NCBI GenBank assembly: GCA_007922305.1
Contig: ML677373.1
Coordinates: 14,872,709 to 14,936,708 of the forward strand
Length of the DNA stretch: 64,000 nucleotides
Source of the DNA: Dermatemys mawii
Lineage: Eukaryota > Chordata > Testudines > Dermatemydidae
Reading direction: 5' to 3'
Shown here: positions 46,986 to 59,900 of the stretch, one piece after another
Layout: each line of letters begins with the position of its first letter
How positions within the stretch are numbered: the first letter of the stretch is position 1
Translations under genes and position numbers: made by a program
The notes under the pieces: generated by a model
Database searches by the model: none
The model's input: only the letters and a program-made list of their open reading frames with translations
What the model was told of the DNA's origin: nothing

Positions 46986-47504
46986 CTAAGATATGTGTTA
47001 GCATCTGGCTCTATGCTATCCTGGACTAGTGCTTTAAAAATTGCTCTTTAAGTTGTAGTAGCATGTCTGAAATTTACCTCAAGGTCAGGCGCATCGCTCA
47101 TTATAATCCCAAAGATCTCTATGTTACATATAGATTTGGTGTCCCCACTCTTTCGATATTGAAAAATATCAGTGTAAAAATAATTAACAAATGGAGGATA
47201 TAAAAAAGTTAGTTACACTAAAGGATTTAATCTTATACCCCTTTAATTTGCCTCCATGAATCATTTTTTCCTCCATGAATCATCCATTATTTTGGTTCTT
47301 TGTTAAACATCACATCCTACATTTGGACTTCAGCAAGTAGAGCAGTTTGCCTGGCAGTTACTTTCACAATTTTTGCCTGCAGAAGGATTTTGACATCATT
47401 GCCATAATGGAAACTCTCTTACCATAACTAATAGGTGGAATGGAAAGTTATCAAGTGGTTAGTTCAGAGGACTGGGCTCCAGTATTTCTGGGCTCTATTT
47501 TCAG

Positions 47505-47680
47505 TTCTTTTACTATGCAGTTTGGAGCCAGTTGCTTAAACTCACTGTGTTTGTTTGCCCCTCTAATAAATGGACATAATTCTGATCTACTTCCCATGTG
47601 GTTGTGAGGCTTCATTAATATATTTAAAACACTTTGAGATCATTTGATGAAATCTGCTAGAGAACTGCAATATATTATTT
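47505..47680 (+). repeat. MIR SINE
   Basis: ggagccagttgcttaaactc, then aataaatggacataattctg, then tgaggcttcattaatatatt and aaacactttgagatca follow MIR order. Confidence 0.6.
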
Positions 47681-48247
47681 TGATCTTGATAGATCTAGAG
47701 CTCCCTACCTCCCAGGGCTGCTGCTTAAAGGGTTAAAAATTTAATTCTAATTTAAAAATTTAATTCTGATTAAGGCTGGAATTATTTCCTTAGTGAAAGA
47801 AAAAAATAGAATGTTGATAACATTTCTAATAGGTACTGAAATAAATCTGCCCCCATTTACAAAATGTCTTTGCATTCAAGTCAGGTGGAAAGATGTTTAA
47901 ATACTGCAAGCATTTGAAGCTATTGCTAATATAGTCAAAACATTTGTTTGCAATGGAGTTAAGACTCTTCAAAAGTACACATCATGGTGTAATCTCTTCT
48001 CATTTTGAAAGGCTCAGCTCTTTGTGACTGCCAGTTTGCTATGAGTTAAGAGTTCTCAAATTTCTGACCTATTTTCAAACCTTTGTGCTTCATTTTTTCT
48101 TAGTATGGCTTATTTTTCTTGCCTTTCTATGTCTGAGTTCTGTTAATGTATTATTTCTCTTCTTTTTCCCTTTCTTCTGTTCCCATTCTTCTTGGCAAAA
48201 TAAGTTTTATTGATGTAATTCATTAAATATTAAGACTTGCAGTGCTT

Positions 48248-48362
48248 CCACCTCAGGCTACGATCTTGTCTGATTGTACAAGCTAAACAGGGTTAGGTCT
48301 GGTTAGCACTTAGATGGAAGACCACCAAGTGAAAACCCAGAAGCTGCAGAGAATGGTGTTGG
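48248..48362 (+). mobile_element. 5S rRNA-derived SINE head or 5S pseudogene
   Basis: gatcttgtctgattgtacaa, then gctaaacagggttaggtctg, then gttagcacttagatggaaga track vertebrate 5S rRNA in order, including the internal promoter region, with many substitutions. The first quarter of 5S is degraded and the 3' side drifts, so this is a SINE head or pseudogene, not a functional 5S gene. Confidence 0.8.
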
Positions 48363-48399
48363 CGACTCAGAAGATAATACTCTTTCTATAGTTGCTACA

Positions 48400-50860
48400 G
48401 AACCAGTGCCTTAGAATGAAAAGGGGGGAGATGGTAGATCCAGAGGTTTTGACACTGCTATTAGGTGCTATAGCAATTTCATGTATAGTTCAGGGCTGTC
48501 TTTACCCAAAGGGTGTTCTGTACCTCACAAAGGACCCAGAACAATGATAGATAGTGAAGAGTGGAAATAAACATGGTCAAGAGAAGCTAGTTACCTTGGA
48601 TTAATATGCTCTGGGGGCTGAGAACTACAGATTGAGCCTGTTCCATTTTAAAAGTCAGGTCTGTTTAGGGTTGTGTGTTTTGTTTTGTTTTTTTAAAGGG
48701 CCCAAAGGGTCTCAGGGTGTTCACAGTTAAATCCACAACTGCTCTTTTCTGTCACCGGATTTATAAACTCAGAATCCAGGCTTGCCGCCGTTGCTTGTGG
48801 GTGCAGAAGTTTGTGGTTCTATAAACCTCACCCACACAGGAAGTGGTGTACCTACTACTCACCCTTTCCAAATCTGTTCACTGAGTACATAGAGAGCTAA
48901 TTACAGTCCTCTCTTTGGAGGGGGTTCTGCAGCTTTCTGGCACTCTGTGTACTCCTATAATTAGTAGCATGTGAACATACTGGAAGGAAACTGCCTCTTC
49001 TCAAAAAGAGTCCATCACCTAGAGGCAGACATCAGCCTGTTGCAGTTCCCATAAGCCTATTGTCATCTAGGGCATTCAGCTTGGAGTGCAGGAGAAAACA
49101 GTTGTTATTCCACAGGCACCAGGGACTTACCTTTTAGGATTAGGATTTAGACTTTTGGTCTGCAGAGGCCAGAAATCTTATGGAGTTCCCATTGTCCAGC
49201 GTCTGGACCAGACCATGTTCCACAACTATTCTTGACTCATTATCTGTCTTCAGTCTATGTGCAGGGTAAAATGGAGGGACAAGTGTCCCAATATAAGAAA
49301 TCCTTAATCATTGTTGGATGTTTGGCATTCAAAACATGCTCATAAAAGCTCAGTTACATTGGTCTGGCCATCTTGTTCATACGGCTGACTTAAGAATTCC
49401 CCAGGCCATGTTTTATGGTCAGCTAAACAAGGCCCCTGTTCTCCCAGTGGCCAGTACAAATGATATAAAGAAGTCAAACTTGAAAGCAAGTCAGCCTGAC
49501 CCAAGCAACTGGGACACAATAGCCCATGACAAAGGAAGGCGGTGGCAGACTTGTCATGTCACCATTAACTGCTTTGAAGCAAGGTACATTAACATCTTAT
49601 GTGGAAAAAAGTGAACAGTGCAAAGCCAGGGTACACCTGCAATGGCCATGGACAATTTTGTCTGTCCTACACTTAACCATGTTTGCAGTTCTTACATTGG
49701 TCATAGCTGTGTTCACCCATAGTGTTTGCTGAATCCTTGTATGTCAGGATCGATGTGAGACTCCATCATGATGATGATGATTTATTGTTGTATAGTGCCA
49801 GTAATGCCCTGGAAAATTTACCCATAGCGATGTAGATGATACATTCTAATTATCCTTTGTATCCTCTAGTCAAACCATATGAAACACAACATTATCTGGT
49901 CCCAGAACAAAACATTAACTATACACTCAGAACAAAATATATGTCCCAAGATTGGGTCACAATGATGAAACAGGAATGTACAGTCTGACCTATTCCGAGA
50001 CAGTTTCATTAGTGGTGGCTTCCTTCTGTATTTTATCTTCTGGTTATTGCATTCTAGCTAACAAATAATCCATAAACGTTATATATTTATTAGATTACTT
50101 TGAGATGCTCTAACTTGAAAGAAAGCCTATTTATGCATTTTGGAGTTGCTGCAACATGACTTTATTCTCATAATAGGGCCACTAAAAGACACTACTGAGA
50201 AGATTAATGTATTTGCAGTGTTGCATTTTGCACTTGGATAATTTGCCATATAAGAATCATGTATTTCCTCCATGTAGTGCCTCTATGAATGCTTCTGTTA
50301 AATGAAGGGGTTTGGCAACCCACACCTGGAACCTTTTCTGATGTAGCTAATCATCTTTTCTACTCTTACAGTAAATGTTACAGAGTTGCATTTCTCTCTA
50401 ATATGAGTGCAGTCGATACTCGACGACTCTTTTATTCTATTACCACTTGAGTTTGAATTAATTAGATTTGACACATTTGTATTCAATTATTCCATTAGGA
50501 CCTCTCCTCCCCCCTCTACTCCTGTTTTAACTATTTCTAATTCAGAATCTTTGGAGAAAGTTTAAAAAATGATTGAGGCTTGTTTGAATAAATTCTCATA
50601 ATCTTGATTTTGTTGCCTGCTTACTGTGATGTGGAGAAATATTATCTAAGGTGCAGCACCACACTGAAATAAACACAGTCCAACACCAAGGGGTTGTTGT
50701 ACTGTGCTTTAATTTTTTCTTGTGTCAGTTATCTGAGTGGATGCATAGTTCTGGGTTGTTTGGAGAAGAAAAGAGAGCTTTGAATATTTTAGGAATAAGA
50801 AAATTCAGTTTTTCATTCAAAGTCACCTCTCTGGAACTCATCACCACAAACATTAATGAG
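48400..50860. other. Intergenic, nothing recognised
   Basis: About 2.5 kb with no supported gene. The overlapping plus-strand frames at 49318-49732 have no domain match that I can see. Confidence 0.5.
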
Positions 50861-50869
50861 ATCAGCCTT

Positions 50870-50990
50870 ACAAAAGTCCTGGGAAACAGTGGCTCTTTGC
50901 CCCCATTCTACAGATGGAGAAACTGAGACAAATTGATTAAGTGATTGGCCTATGGTTGCCCTGGACATGAATAGAAGAACATTCTAGTGA
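50870..50990 (-). repeat. MIR-like SINE, reverse orientation
   Basis: cattctacagatggagaaac, then tgagacaaattgattaagtg, then attggcctatggttgccctg fits an inverted MIR core. Confidence 0.5.
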
Positions 50991-51784
50991 GACTGATAAG
51001 GAGTGGTTTCTGTACGAAAGAGGACTTTGCTGTTACCACACAAATTGTGCAAATGAAGATCCAGACCCTCCAGGGGATTAGAATACATTTTTGGAGTACA
51101 GTAGGGCTATCATGTGAGTTAAACAGTGCAGAAAAGTTTCTGAGAGCACCTGCCAGTGCACAATCTAGCAATGTCAAATACAAGCAAACTACTTTCATAT
51201 CATTTTTCATCTCACTGTTTTTCATTTTCATGTTACAAATGTTATTACTTGAAATCAAAAAAATCACTTAATAACAATGTCTATTATCTTGATTTCTGTA
51301 AGTTACTGGCTGATTAAGACTGTATTAGGTTCATAGTGGTTACAAAAAGAATTACCAAAAAATTCACTGATTGATCTTTATTTCTCAACCCACTCTCTCA
51401 TGCCTAGGGTATTTTAACATACTTGGTATTTTTTGTCACATCACGTACTGATCTGAGGCTATAGAATGGTGTTGTATAGCAATTAATATCAGGAATTAGG
51501 CATTAAGAGAAGTTGGGTAATTGATTTAAGACTGGAGCCTGTAAAATTGGAATATCCATTTCACAGGAATTTTCAATATTTTAGACATTTGTTTTCATTC
51601 CAAATTGGAATAAAACCAAATATTTTCAAAATTTTCTGTGATACAGCTTTCAGTTTTGGAATTTTTTATTTCAGTATTTTAAAATATAATGTTGATATTT
51701 ATTTTTATATTATTATAGTCTCAGAGTAGCAAGACAATAGTTAAGGTTGTGTTGGAATTTTCTGTTGTAAAGGATCTGTACACC

Positions 51785-52150
51785 TCATAAGAATAGCTAT
51801 ACTGGGTTAGACCAGTGGTCCATATAGACCACTATCCTATTTTCCAGCTGTGGCCAGTGCCAGATTCTTCAGAGTGAATGAACAGGACAATTTATCAAGT
51901 GATCCATCCCCTGTCATCCAGTCCCAGTTTCTAGGAGTCAGAGGTTTAGTAGAGTGACCAGACAGCATGTGTGAAAAACTGGGCAGGGAGTGGGAGGTTG
52001 TCAGAGCCTATATAAGAAAGACCCAAAAAACAGGACTGTCCCTATAAAATCAGGACATCTGGTCACCCTAAGGTTTAGGGACACCCTGTGCCGAGGGTTG
52101 CATCTCTGACCATCTTTGCTAACAACCAGGCCAATGTCTCACCTTTGTTC
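51785..52150 (-). mobile_element. CR1 LINE 3' end, reverse, split by a MITE
   Basis: gaatagctatactgggttag and accagtggtccatatagacc begin the reverse complement of a CR1 tail; it runs to 51949, is interrupted at 51950-52070, and resumes with ggacaccctgtgccgagggt. Removing the insert and one copy of aggtttag restores an uninterrupted CR1. Confidence 0.85.
51950..52070. mobile_element. 121-bp hAT MITE inside CR1
   Basis: tagagtgaccaga at the left and tctggtcacccta at the right are 13-bp inverted repeats with one mismatch, flanked by identical aggtttag (51942-51949 and 52071-52078). The internal segment (aacaggactgtccctataaa) matches the copy at 56679-56802. Confidence 0.9.
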
Positions 52151-52324
52151 TGAACCTTTTCTGTAAATATGCCATGGGGAATTTGAACTAAAATATCAGC
52201 CACTAATTATTGTGTGGAATCATCTCCAGATGCATATGTTGTATTTATGTTGCTGGGGTTTTTTTTAGGAGACTGGAGAAAACACAGGAGCACTAGAAAA
52301 GCCTGGTTTTTTTACTCTCCTGCT

Positions 52325-52500
52325 GCCTGAGCAGTAACATTGTGACATCAGAGATAATCAACCACTCAGCAGCACTCCCTCCCTCCAGTTCATTTGCATA
52401 CTTGGGCTTCTCTATTTATGTTGTCATGGCAATGGCTACCTTAGATAACTGATTTACCACAGATTATCATAACATTGTTACAAACAAGGGTCCCAGAGAG
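52325..52500. promoter_or_regulatory. Candidate enhancer: octamer plus RFX-like X-box cluster
   Basis: A non-repetitive stretch has the POU octamer atttgcat at 52392-52399 and, 20 bp on, gttgtcatggcaat at 52420-52433, close to the RFX consensus GTTGCCATGGCAAC. Function is inference from motif density only. Confidence 0.3.
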
Positions 52501-53689
52501 AACTGTAATGAAAGCAAATAGGATTTGGATAAATCTGGGTTCATACTGGGGTGAGTTAAACTGTTTGTTACTTTTCCCAGTGGGAAAAAAAAAGTTTCAT
52601 GAAAATAAGATATAAAATTCTAGCTCCTTTTCATGCATATTGTTTATCTGCTTCTTACAAATTAGGGGCCATGACTTTCTAAATATTTACCTGTTGAAAG
52701 AAAGCATGACATTGATAGATACAAGTCCCCTCTCAGTTTCTGTTACACAATTATGTATATATAAAACGTCATTTAGAGATTGAAGTAAGTTAAAAACAGG
52801 TTTACTGCAAACAAACATTAAAAACAAAAGTTTTTTTTTGAAGACAGTTTAATTATTTTCAGTATATTGGCCAACATGAGACTGAGTGGTGAAATATTCA
52901 CAAAGGTAACAGTGGCAACAAAACACATTGAACACTACAAATGTGTATGTGCTTTATTATTTAAATACTATATCTAGAAAATATTTTCTTTCCATTAAAA
53001 ATTCAGAAATTTCACATGCAAAAAGTTCCATTTAACGTTGGTTAAGGTTACTTTCATCAATAAGCTAAACTATAAACTATGAGGTGGCATTACAAAGTCA
53101 AGGATTAAAATGTTGCAAAGTCAAATAAAGTAGGAACTGCCAGCATGACTTGTCCATACAACTGTAATACAGCTCATTTGTATGCATGCAATTTAATAAA
53201 ATCAGCCAGAATTCCTAAATATCACTAGACAGATATCCAGACTGTCATGACGGCTCTTTACATTGGGAAAGACAAGCAGTTCTGGCTTTATGAAGGCCAT
53301 TTTGATTCTGAGCATTTCTCTTTTTCAGGTAGGGGAAGTCTTTTTAGTTTCTTTGTTCTTGCTGTCTCTCATTCTTGAGGAGGTACCACATCCTCATGTT
53401 TATCCCTAGGAATGTTGTGAAGCAAAATTAATGTTTATAAAATCCTTTTAGATCCCTGGACGACAAATGTTACAGAAGTGCAAAGAACAGTAAAGATACT
53501 GGCTTTACTGTATATGATGGTCTTACTTCACCTACCTTGTCTCTCATAGCCTGGGACCCACCTGGCTACAACAACACTGCAAATAGAGAACAGATTTGTA
53601 TTTAGCTCAAAAAACCATCCTATTATGCTGTTAACATATTCTTTGGTTGCAATCATGCATTTACTCCCTCTTTTATCTGAGAATCTATA

Positions 53690-53830
53690 CAAGGTGTCAT
53701 TGAGTGCAGTAGAGGGGAAGAGGAAACAGAGGTTCAGAGCACTTAGGTAAGTTACAGAGGGTGTCAGAACTCAGAATTTAAGAAGGATCTCCTGACTTCT
53801 AATCTCTTGTTAAAAACACTGGCCCATGCT
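53690..53830 (-). repeat. MIR-like SINE, reverse orientation
   Basis: gaagaggaaacagaggttca, then gagcacttaggtaagttaca, then aaggatctcctgacttctaa resembles an inverted MIR. Confidence 0.5.
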
Positions 53831-53949
53831 GTCTTAACTTTTGTTAGGGTTGGGTCACCAAAAACTCTGTGTGGGCGCATGCTGTGTTTCATTTTTACTA
53901 CTGCTGTTCCTTGAATGGCATTTGTTGTCTTCCATTCATTCTCTTCCAA

Positions 53950-56340
53950 TCTATTCTCTTCCCTAAGGAACTTCCAATAATTACTGTGAAGAGGAGTATT
54001 TAGACTTTGTAAAGAGCAGCGCTCTGTTGGAAACTGACACTTCTGTCAAGAGAGGATTTCCAGCTAAATGAGAAATACTGGCAATTTTCTGCTAAAATGG
54101 ACAAATATCTTGCAGATCATCAGATTCTTGTGGACAATTAAGCCCTATGTCTAAACTGTTAAATTTCTTTGGCCCTTCTGGAAAGAGATAAGGGAGAGGA
54201 TTTGCAACTCTGAAGTGGGGAGGCACATAGAAAAAGCAGATGCTTTAACAGTTGATTATGGTCATGGGCACATAAGAACTGAACACCCATAAATCATAAT
54301 AATCCTGCCTGAATCTAGAATGCGAGCTGATGTTTCTTGATGTATATTTGCCCAAGTCAGAACATAAGCTCTCTATGACCTTCTATCTTTACACGTTATT
54401 TAAAGCAACAAGTGATGGTGTTGGGAGAGCTCATACCAGCCCTGATAATCTATTCCACCATGTCAGAGACAGTAACTTACTACATTCTGCTATCTCTATA
54501 TATGATGCCTTGGATACCTCTGTTATATTAGGTGTCTGGTTTGACCTAGTGGATAGTAAAACAAGCCTGGACAATTCCACCTAAAGTGAAGTGAAAATGA
54601 AATGTTATGAGTGGAAATAAAGAAATTGGGCTTCCATTTATTATTAAGTATAGCGATTAGAATCATCTGTGTGAATTCTCCTTAGCAATATTGAAAAGAG
54701 CAGAAAGTTCTCCCAGGATGTGCATGCCAGCATGTGCTGTGTACTGGATTTCTAGTATGCAATAAATCTGCTGTCTTCCAGTTTTGGAGTTGTCATGATG
54801 GCCTGGCCCTTCCATGGCAAACAAAGTTCCAGAGTGCTGTGTTAAAACCAGTCCTCTGACCAAAAAACTAGAGCTATTGAAGTTACAAATACAGCCTTGG
54901 CACAGTATTTAATGTCACCAGTGGGTAACTTATCAATGTACTTGTACTGAATACATGTTCGGTAAATTCATTACCTGAATGTATCATGCACAAAAGCTGA
55001 GCATCATCATCTAGTATTTAATATGAAATTATTGACTTTGCCATTGGATGGTTTCAATAGTTTCAAACAGGCTTAATGGAGAATATATGCTTTTGTATAG
55101 CGGTATGCATTAATGGGCTGGGCTATCGGGGTTAACTGTAAAGTGAATAAGTCTCCAAAGCCTGTCTGAATGGTTTTACTTTGTGAAATAAATCCTTCAA
55201 ATAACTAATAAAGCCAACTATCCTGCTTTCTTCCACTGCTTATGGAAAGCAAGGGAAATAGTTAACTATGTTTTTTTTGTTTTGTTTTAGTTTTACAAAA
55301 GAGCATTGATATATTTTCAGCATGCAAGCACAAAACTTTTTTTATGGCAAACAATGAAATACCAGTGTCAGCAGGCAATAAAATACCAGCACCCAGTTTG
55401 AGACAGATTTCCATACATGCTGCATTGAGGTATCACAAAAATTATATTTTGGTTGTGAGAGAGAAGAAAAGCTCACCTCACTATAAAATATGAGTGTTCT
55501 AAAGTAAAATAGAGCTGTTCTAAAATAGTCCTGTAATTTACAAGTCTCTCTTGTGTGAATGATAATTTAATATTAGTTTAAATGACAAAACATGATATCA
55601 GGAAGGGCTTTCTAATTAAAATTCTCTTTTCTTCTAAGCTTGAGAACTGTGGACTGCTATTAGTTTTGGGTAACGTTCTAAGATTCTGATCATTTCATGC
55701 TTCCAAAGCTGTCATTCTGTATGTGACTTTATTTCCTTCAAGTGGTTGAACCATGGCGTATAAAAGTTCTGCTTCTAGTGCCACCTGTGTAGAATTTCCT
55801 TTATTTCTTGTGGCAGAAACCTCATGTTATCTGAAGCCAGAGGTTGTGAATTCTATTTTAGCTGATGCCTATAAAATCTGCTGTCTGGCAGCTGTAATGT
55901 CTGGATTTGATCACAGGCAATGAAGCGAGATGGGGCAGTTATATAGGTGCTGTACAGCTGCCACTTGTGAGGGAGGTTTCTGCCCTCAAGATTTTCAGGG
56001 GCATTCACATATATGGAGCCTGGAGAGCTGTTGGGGGTCCATGCTATATGTGCAGTGAGAGTTCATATCTGGACCCAAAGCCATTCCACATATGATATAC
56101 ATATAAATAAATCCTCCTTCTTGATGGGCACATTGAACATTAAAGAGACAAGGTATGCTAATACCTTGGATTCACCGATATATACAGTACATAACTAAGG
56201 ATAAGTCATATTTATTATAAAATGAAATAAACCAGTTAAGTAATTTATTTGAACACCCCTTATTGTTCCTTATAATTTGTTACACTAATTAAAGTTACAG
56301 ATGGAAAAGTACTGTTGTATCACATGCCCAGAAGATGCAG
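53950..56340. other. Intergenic, nothing recognised
   Basis: About 2.4 kb of AT-rich sequence. Frames at 54330-54584, 55907-56095 and elsewhere lack domains or splice support. Confidence 0.5.
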
Positions 56341-56361
56341 GATATAGTCCCCCAGTTAAGG

Positions 56362-56473
56362 TCAGGCTTGACAACTGGCTGGGATGATTTAGTTGGGGAT
56401 TGATTCTGCTCTAAGTAGAGGGTTGGACTAGATGACCTCCTGAAGTCCCTTACAATCCTGATATTTTATGATA
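56362..56473 (+). mobile_element. CR1/PolIII-SINE 3' tail
   Basis: gatttagttggggattgatt, then ggttggactagatgacctcc, then tcctgatattttatga is the shared CR1/SINE tail. The head is lost, so which family it came from is unclear. It directly precedes the next element. Confidence 0.8.
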
Positions 56474-56482
56474 GCTTTAGAG

Positions 56483-56871
56483 CAGGGGTCTCCAAATTTT
56501 TTGAGACGAGGGTCATATTCGATTTTTGAAGGGGCTTTGTGGCCGCTGCCATGGCCTTCCCCCAACTTGCTCCTCCAGCCACACCGTGGGGGCTCTCACC
56601 CCTCCACACATGGGGCCCACAGCAGCAGCTCGCGGGCGGGGGGGCGGCAGCCTCTCCACCTGCCTGCTCAGGTGGGGGTAGGGTGACCAGATGTCCCGAT
56701 TTTGTAGGGACAGTCCTGATTTTTGGGGCTTTTTCTTATACAGGCTCCTATTACCCCCCACTGCCTGTACCAATTTTTTACACTTGCTGTCTGGTCACCC
56801 TAGCTAGGGGACCAGACAAATCAATGTCATAGGCTGGATCTGGCCCCAGGGCTGTAGTTTGGAGACCCCTG
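56483..56871. mobile_element. hAT MITE (host of a nested MITE)
   Basis: Perfect 14-bp inverted ends caggggtctccaaa and tttggagacccctg, flanked by ctttagag (56475-56482) and ctttatag (56872-56879), a 7-of-8 duplication. The GC-rich interior has no transposase and is interrupted by a second MITE. Confidence 0.88.
56679..56802. mobile_element. 124-bp hAT MITE nested in another MITE
   Basis: tagggtgaccaga and tctggtcacccta are perfect 13-bp inverted ends; flanks ggtggggg (56671-56678) and gctagggg (56803-56810) match at 6 of 8. Same family as 51950-52070. Confidence 0.85.
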
Positions 56872-56873
56872 CT

Positions 56874-56965
56874 TTATAGCCCTACAAATCCACAGATATC
56901 CATGGATTATTTTTGCAGATCACATGTGGATACAAATTCTGTATCTATGCAGGGCTCTAGGTATC
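56874..56965. repeat. Unnamed short repeat, copy 1
   Basis: agccctacaaatccacagat, then tatttttgcagatcacatgt, then ggatacaaattctgtatcta and gcagggctct. The ends agccct/agggct are inverted. A second copy is at 60282-60377. Confidence 0.65.
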
Positions 56966-56999
56966 TTGGATATTACCCAACAGTCACAGCTGAGTTTAG

Positions 57000-59900
57000 C
57001 CAGAAGGCTAATGAGTGATCTTAGTGTGTTTTTACATGAGAATGACTTCAAAAGATACCTACATACTACACCAATATATTGAATAAGTATATCAATAACT
57101 ATCAGCTAAGGACAGTGTTGAAATTCAATCATGATTATACCCCTCTCCATGACATGTTTACTTTAGTATTGCTTTGGTGATCGACATTAATTGCATTTCA
57201 ATAAACATATCCAAAATCCAGTTGCATGCCCCACCTCCACCCAGGAAAAAAAAATTAACTCTGCAATACATGTAAAAACTGCATTTTTTTAGCATATCTT
57301 TTAAATAAAAACAGCTGCAAAAACTCACCAACCATTTGAACAAATCTCAAGCAATTGATTTCATCACCTCTGTGTGATTAAAACAACTGAACCAAAGCAT
57401 TTCAAGCTACCTCTTGGTTCTTGCCATATGTTGATCCTTCCTAGAGGGAGAGATTCTCTGGAATGTTTAATTTATAGAGTATCATATATTTTCCAAATAA
57501 AACAATGAACAAATGAGTGCTTGAATGTGAGAGGATGTGTATTATGAGTGGAGGCATTTAGGCCCAAGCTATTTAGGTGCCTAACTTATATCAAAAATAG
57601 TGGGCCATACTATTTTAGTTGCTAGAATAATCCGAACATTAGAAGAGCTGAGGAAAATGGTAAATACATCCCTATAATCAGCTGAATTACTGGAATAAAC
57701 TCAGAAAGGATCCCAGAAGAAATGACTATAAAACACACACTACAACAGATAGACAAACCAACCAGGGCTCAAGTTCCCCACATTCCAGAGCATATTCAAA
57801 TCCAGCTTTGGAGAATTTTACTAGAGCTCAAATTCCTGCCTGAACTGAAAAGGCAGGTTTTTACTGCAGGTCTGTGCTCCAGTCCTTACTGCTGCAAATT
57901 GCTTCACCAGTGACTGTCTGAAATTAGCCACCTCTGGGGCTGGCTGGAGCCTAACATCATCCAATTAACACAAAGTAGCTGCAAGGAGAGTCAGTGTTTG
58001 TTGGTAGAGTCAAGTAGGTAGGAGTAACAAGTAAGTTTTCTTCAGGTAGTAGCTTCTACTTTTATTACAGAAATACCAGTGTTACAGTGCAGTGGGAGAT
58101 AAGCTGTATTTTTTTTGAATAATTCATTATGTAGGAAAGTAACACCAAGTTAATGTTTTCCTCTACTTTGGAAGAAGCTAGCCCAAGCTGGCAGCTTAAA
58201 GGAAAGTTAGATATTTTTCATCCACCATCTAAATCCATTTCTCACTCTTAAACCTCAAGAGAAGAAATTCTCAGCGCAGGGAAGACAGGTAAAAGCCAAA
58301 AGGAATATCCTTCCTCTTCTGTAATTTTTATTTGCAGTGTATTATTGATATGCCTCTGTTAAGAAAGAAATAGACAATTTCAGGTAGGATGTGGATCTCG
58401 GTAAGCAAGTGACAGGAAGTTGGTACTTCAGATGTATGGACGCCTGTTTGTGTCTCTAGTTGTGGCTGTTGTCTTTAATATGCCTGCTGTTAAAGATCAG
58501 TATTTCCCTCTTACTTGACACTTTCAGAGGTCCCAAACACAGCAGATTGTCTGTCTGATTCTCCACTCTCTTTCATTCTGTACCCCGGGAGTCTTTCCTC
58601 CCTTGCACTGTGACAAAGACAAGGGGGGTGGGGGAGAAGAGAAAAAAAGACCTAAACACTTAACCTACAAATATGAGGAGAATAATTGCTGCTAACACTT
58701 CTCGCTGCTTTAACTCTAAGCAAAGTTATCTAGCATTTCCAATGGAGCTGCTTCACATTTAAATTACACTCAGCTTGATGAGTATATTGTTGCTTCATTA
58801 GTTTTCTCCCTGACAGTTTGCCCACATCTTGAGATCAAGGGATCATTTGCTATTAAGGACAAACTAGAGTTCACATTTCTGTGAAACACATTGAGTTATT
58901 ATGATAGCTGAAGTGAGAACTGAATGGAGATGCTATCCGCACGAGGCAATATCAATTGCTGATACATTTTGATATTTGGTTACTATACATGCAAAGATTA
59001 GGTATAGTAAGGGGGGAAGAGGGAAACCTGTGGAAAAAATATATTTAGTAAATACTGATGGTAATTGTTAAAAATTGTTTGTGATCCAAGTGATGAAGAT
59101 GAAAAGATGGATTTAGTCCAGCTATTAACATCTACTTTAACTCTCTTGTTAGGCATAATGAACTACTTAAGACTTCATAAACAACAAATGCCATTCTCTG
59201 CATGCAGGGTGATACCATAGGATTTCTACGCATCATTAAGTATTGTAGCAGAAGCAAGACCACTCTAATGATGTCCATTGTATATACTTAATTTTTTTCT
59301 GCCAAATTAATGCTATGGATGGATGGGAATTTTAAATGTAACTTAAGTAGTTTGAGTTTACTAATTCCTTTGACTTTCTGACTTGGAGCCTGATTTTGCA
59401 GTGTTTTCTCAGACACAACAGTGAGTGAGGGTTTGTAGGATCAGGCCTTTACTTCAGTTATATAGAGCCTGACTTTTACCCATCACTCCAACAAAAGTCA
59501 GTGGGAGCTATAGGTGCTCAGATCATAACATGTGTTATGACAAACATGGAATTCGTTCCTTCTGCTTCAAGAGCTATTGAACAATATAATCTGGGAAATA
59601 ATACACATGACAACCTCACCTACAGCTGTTCACCCCCTGACAAGTCTCTCAAATGTAGATCAGGTAAAAACAGGAATTAAGTACAATAGCTTTATTTTTT
59701 TTAAAAAAAAGAAAGTTTCTGTAGGTGCACTTGATCAAAGGAAAGAGTACAGAATTCTTCTGTTTTGGACTATAGCCTGGTTACATCTCAGGTTTTTCAT
59801 CATGCTATCTGAAAAGTTGCCTATTAGCTACTGAGAACCATTACAAAATACCTTGGATGGACTAAGTCTAAGAGCCCTTTTAGATAGGGAAATTGCGCTT

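Noticed and set aside
48248..48362. Functional 5S rRNA gene
   Set aside because: Too many substitutions, and the 5' quarter is degraded.
49318..49732. Overlapping 98- and 68-codon plus-strand frames
   Set aside because: LWSGHLVH-like wording superficially resembles retroelement protein, but the evidence is too short and degraded to call an element.
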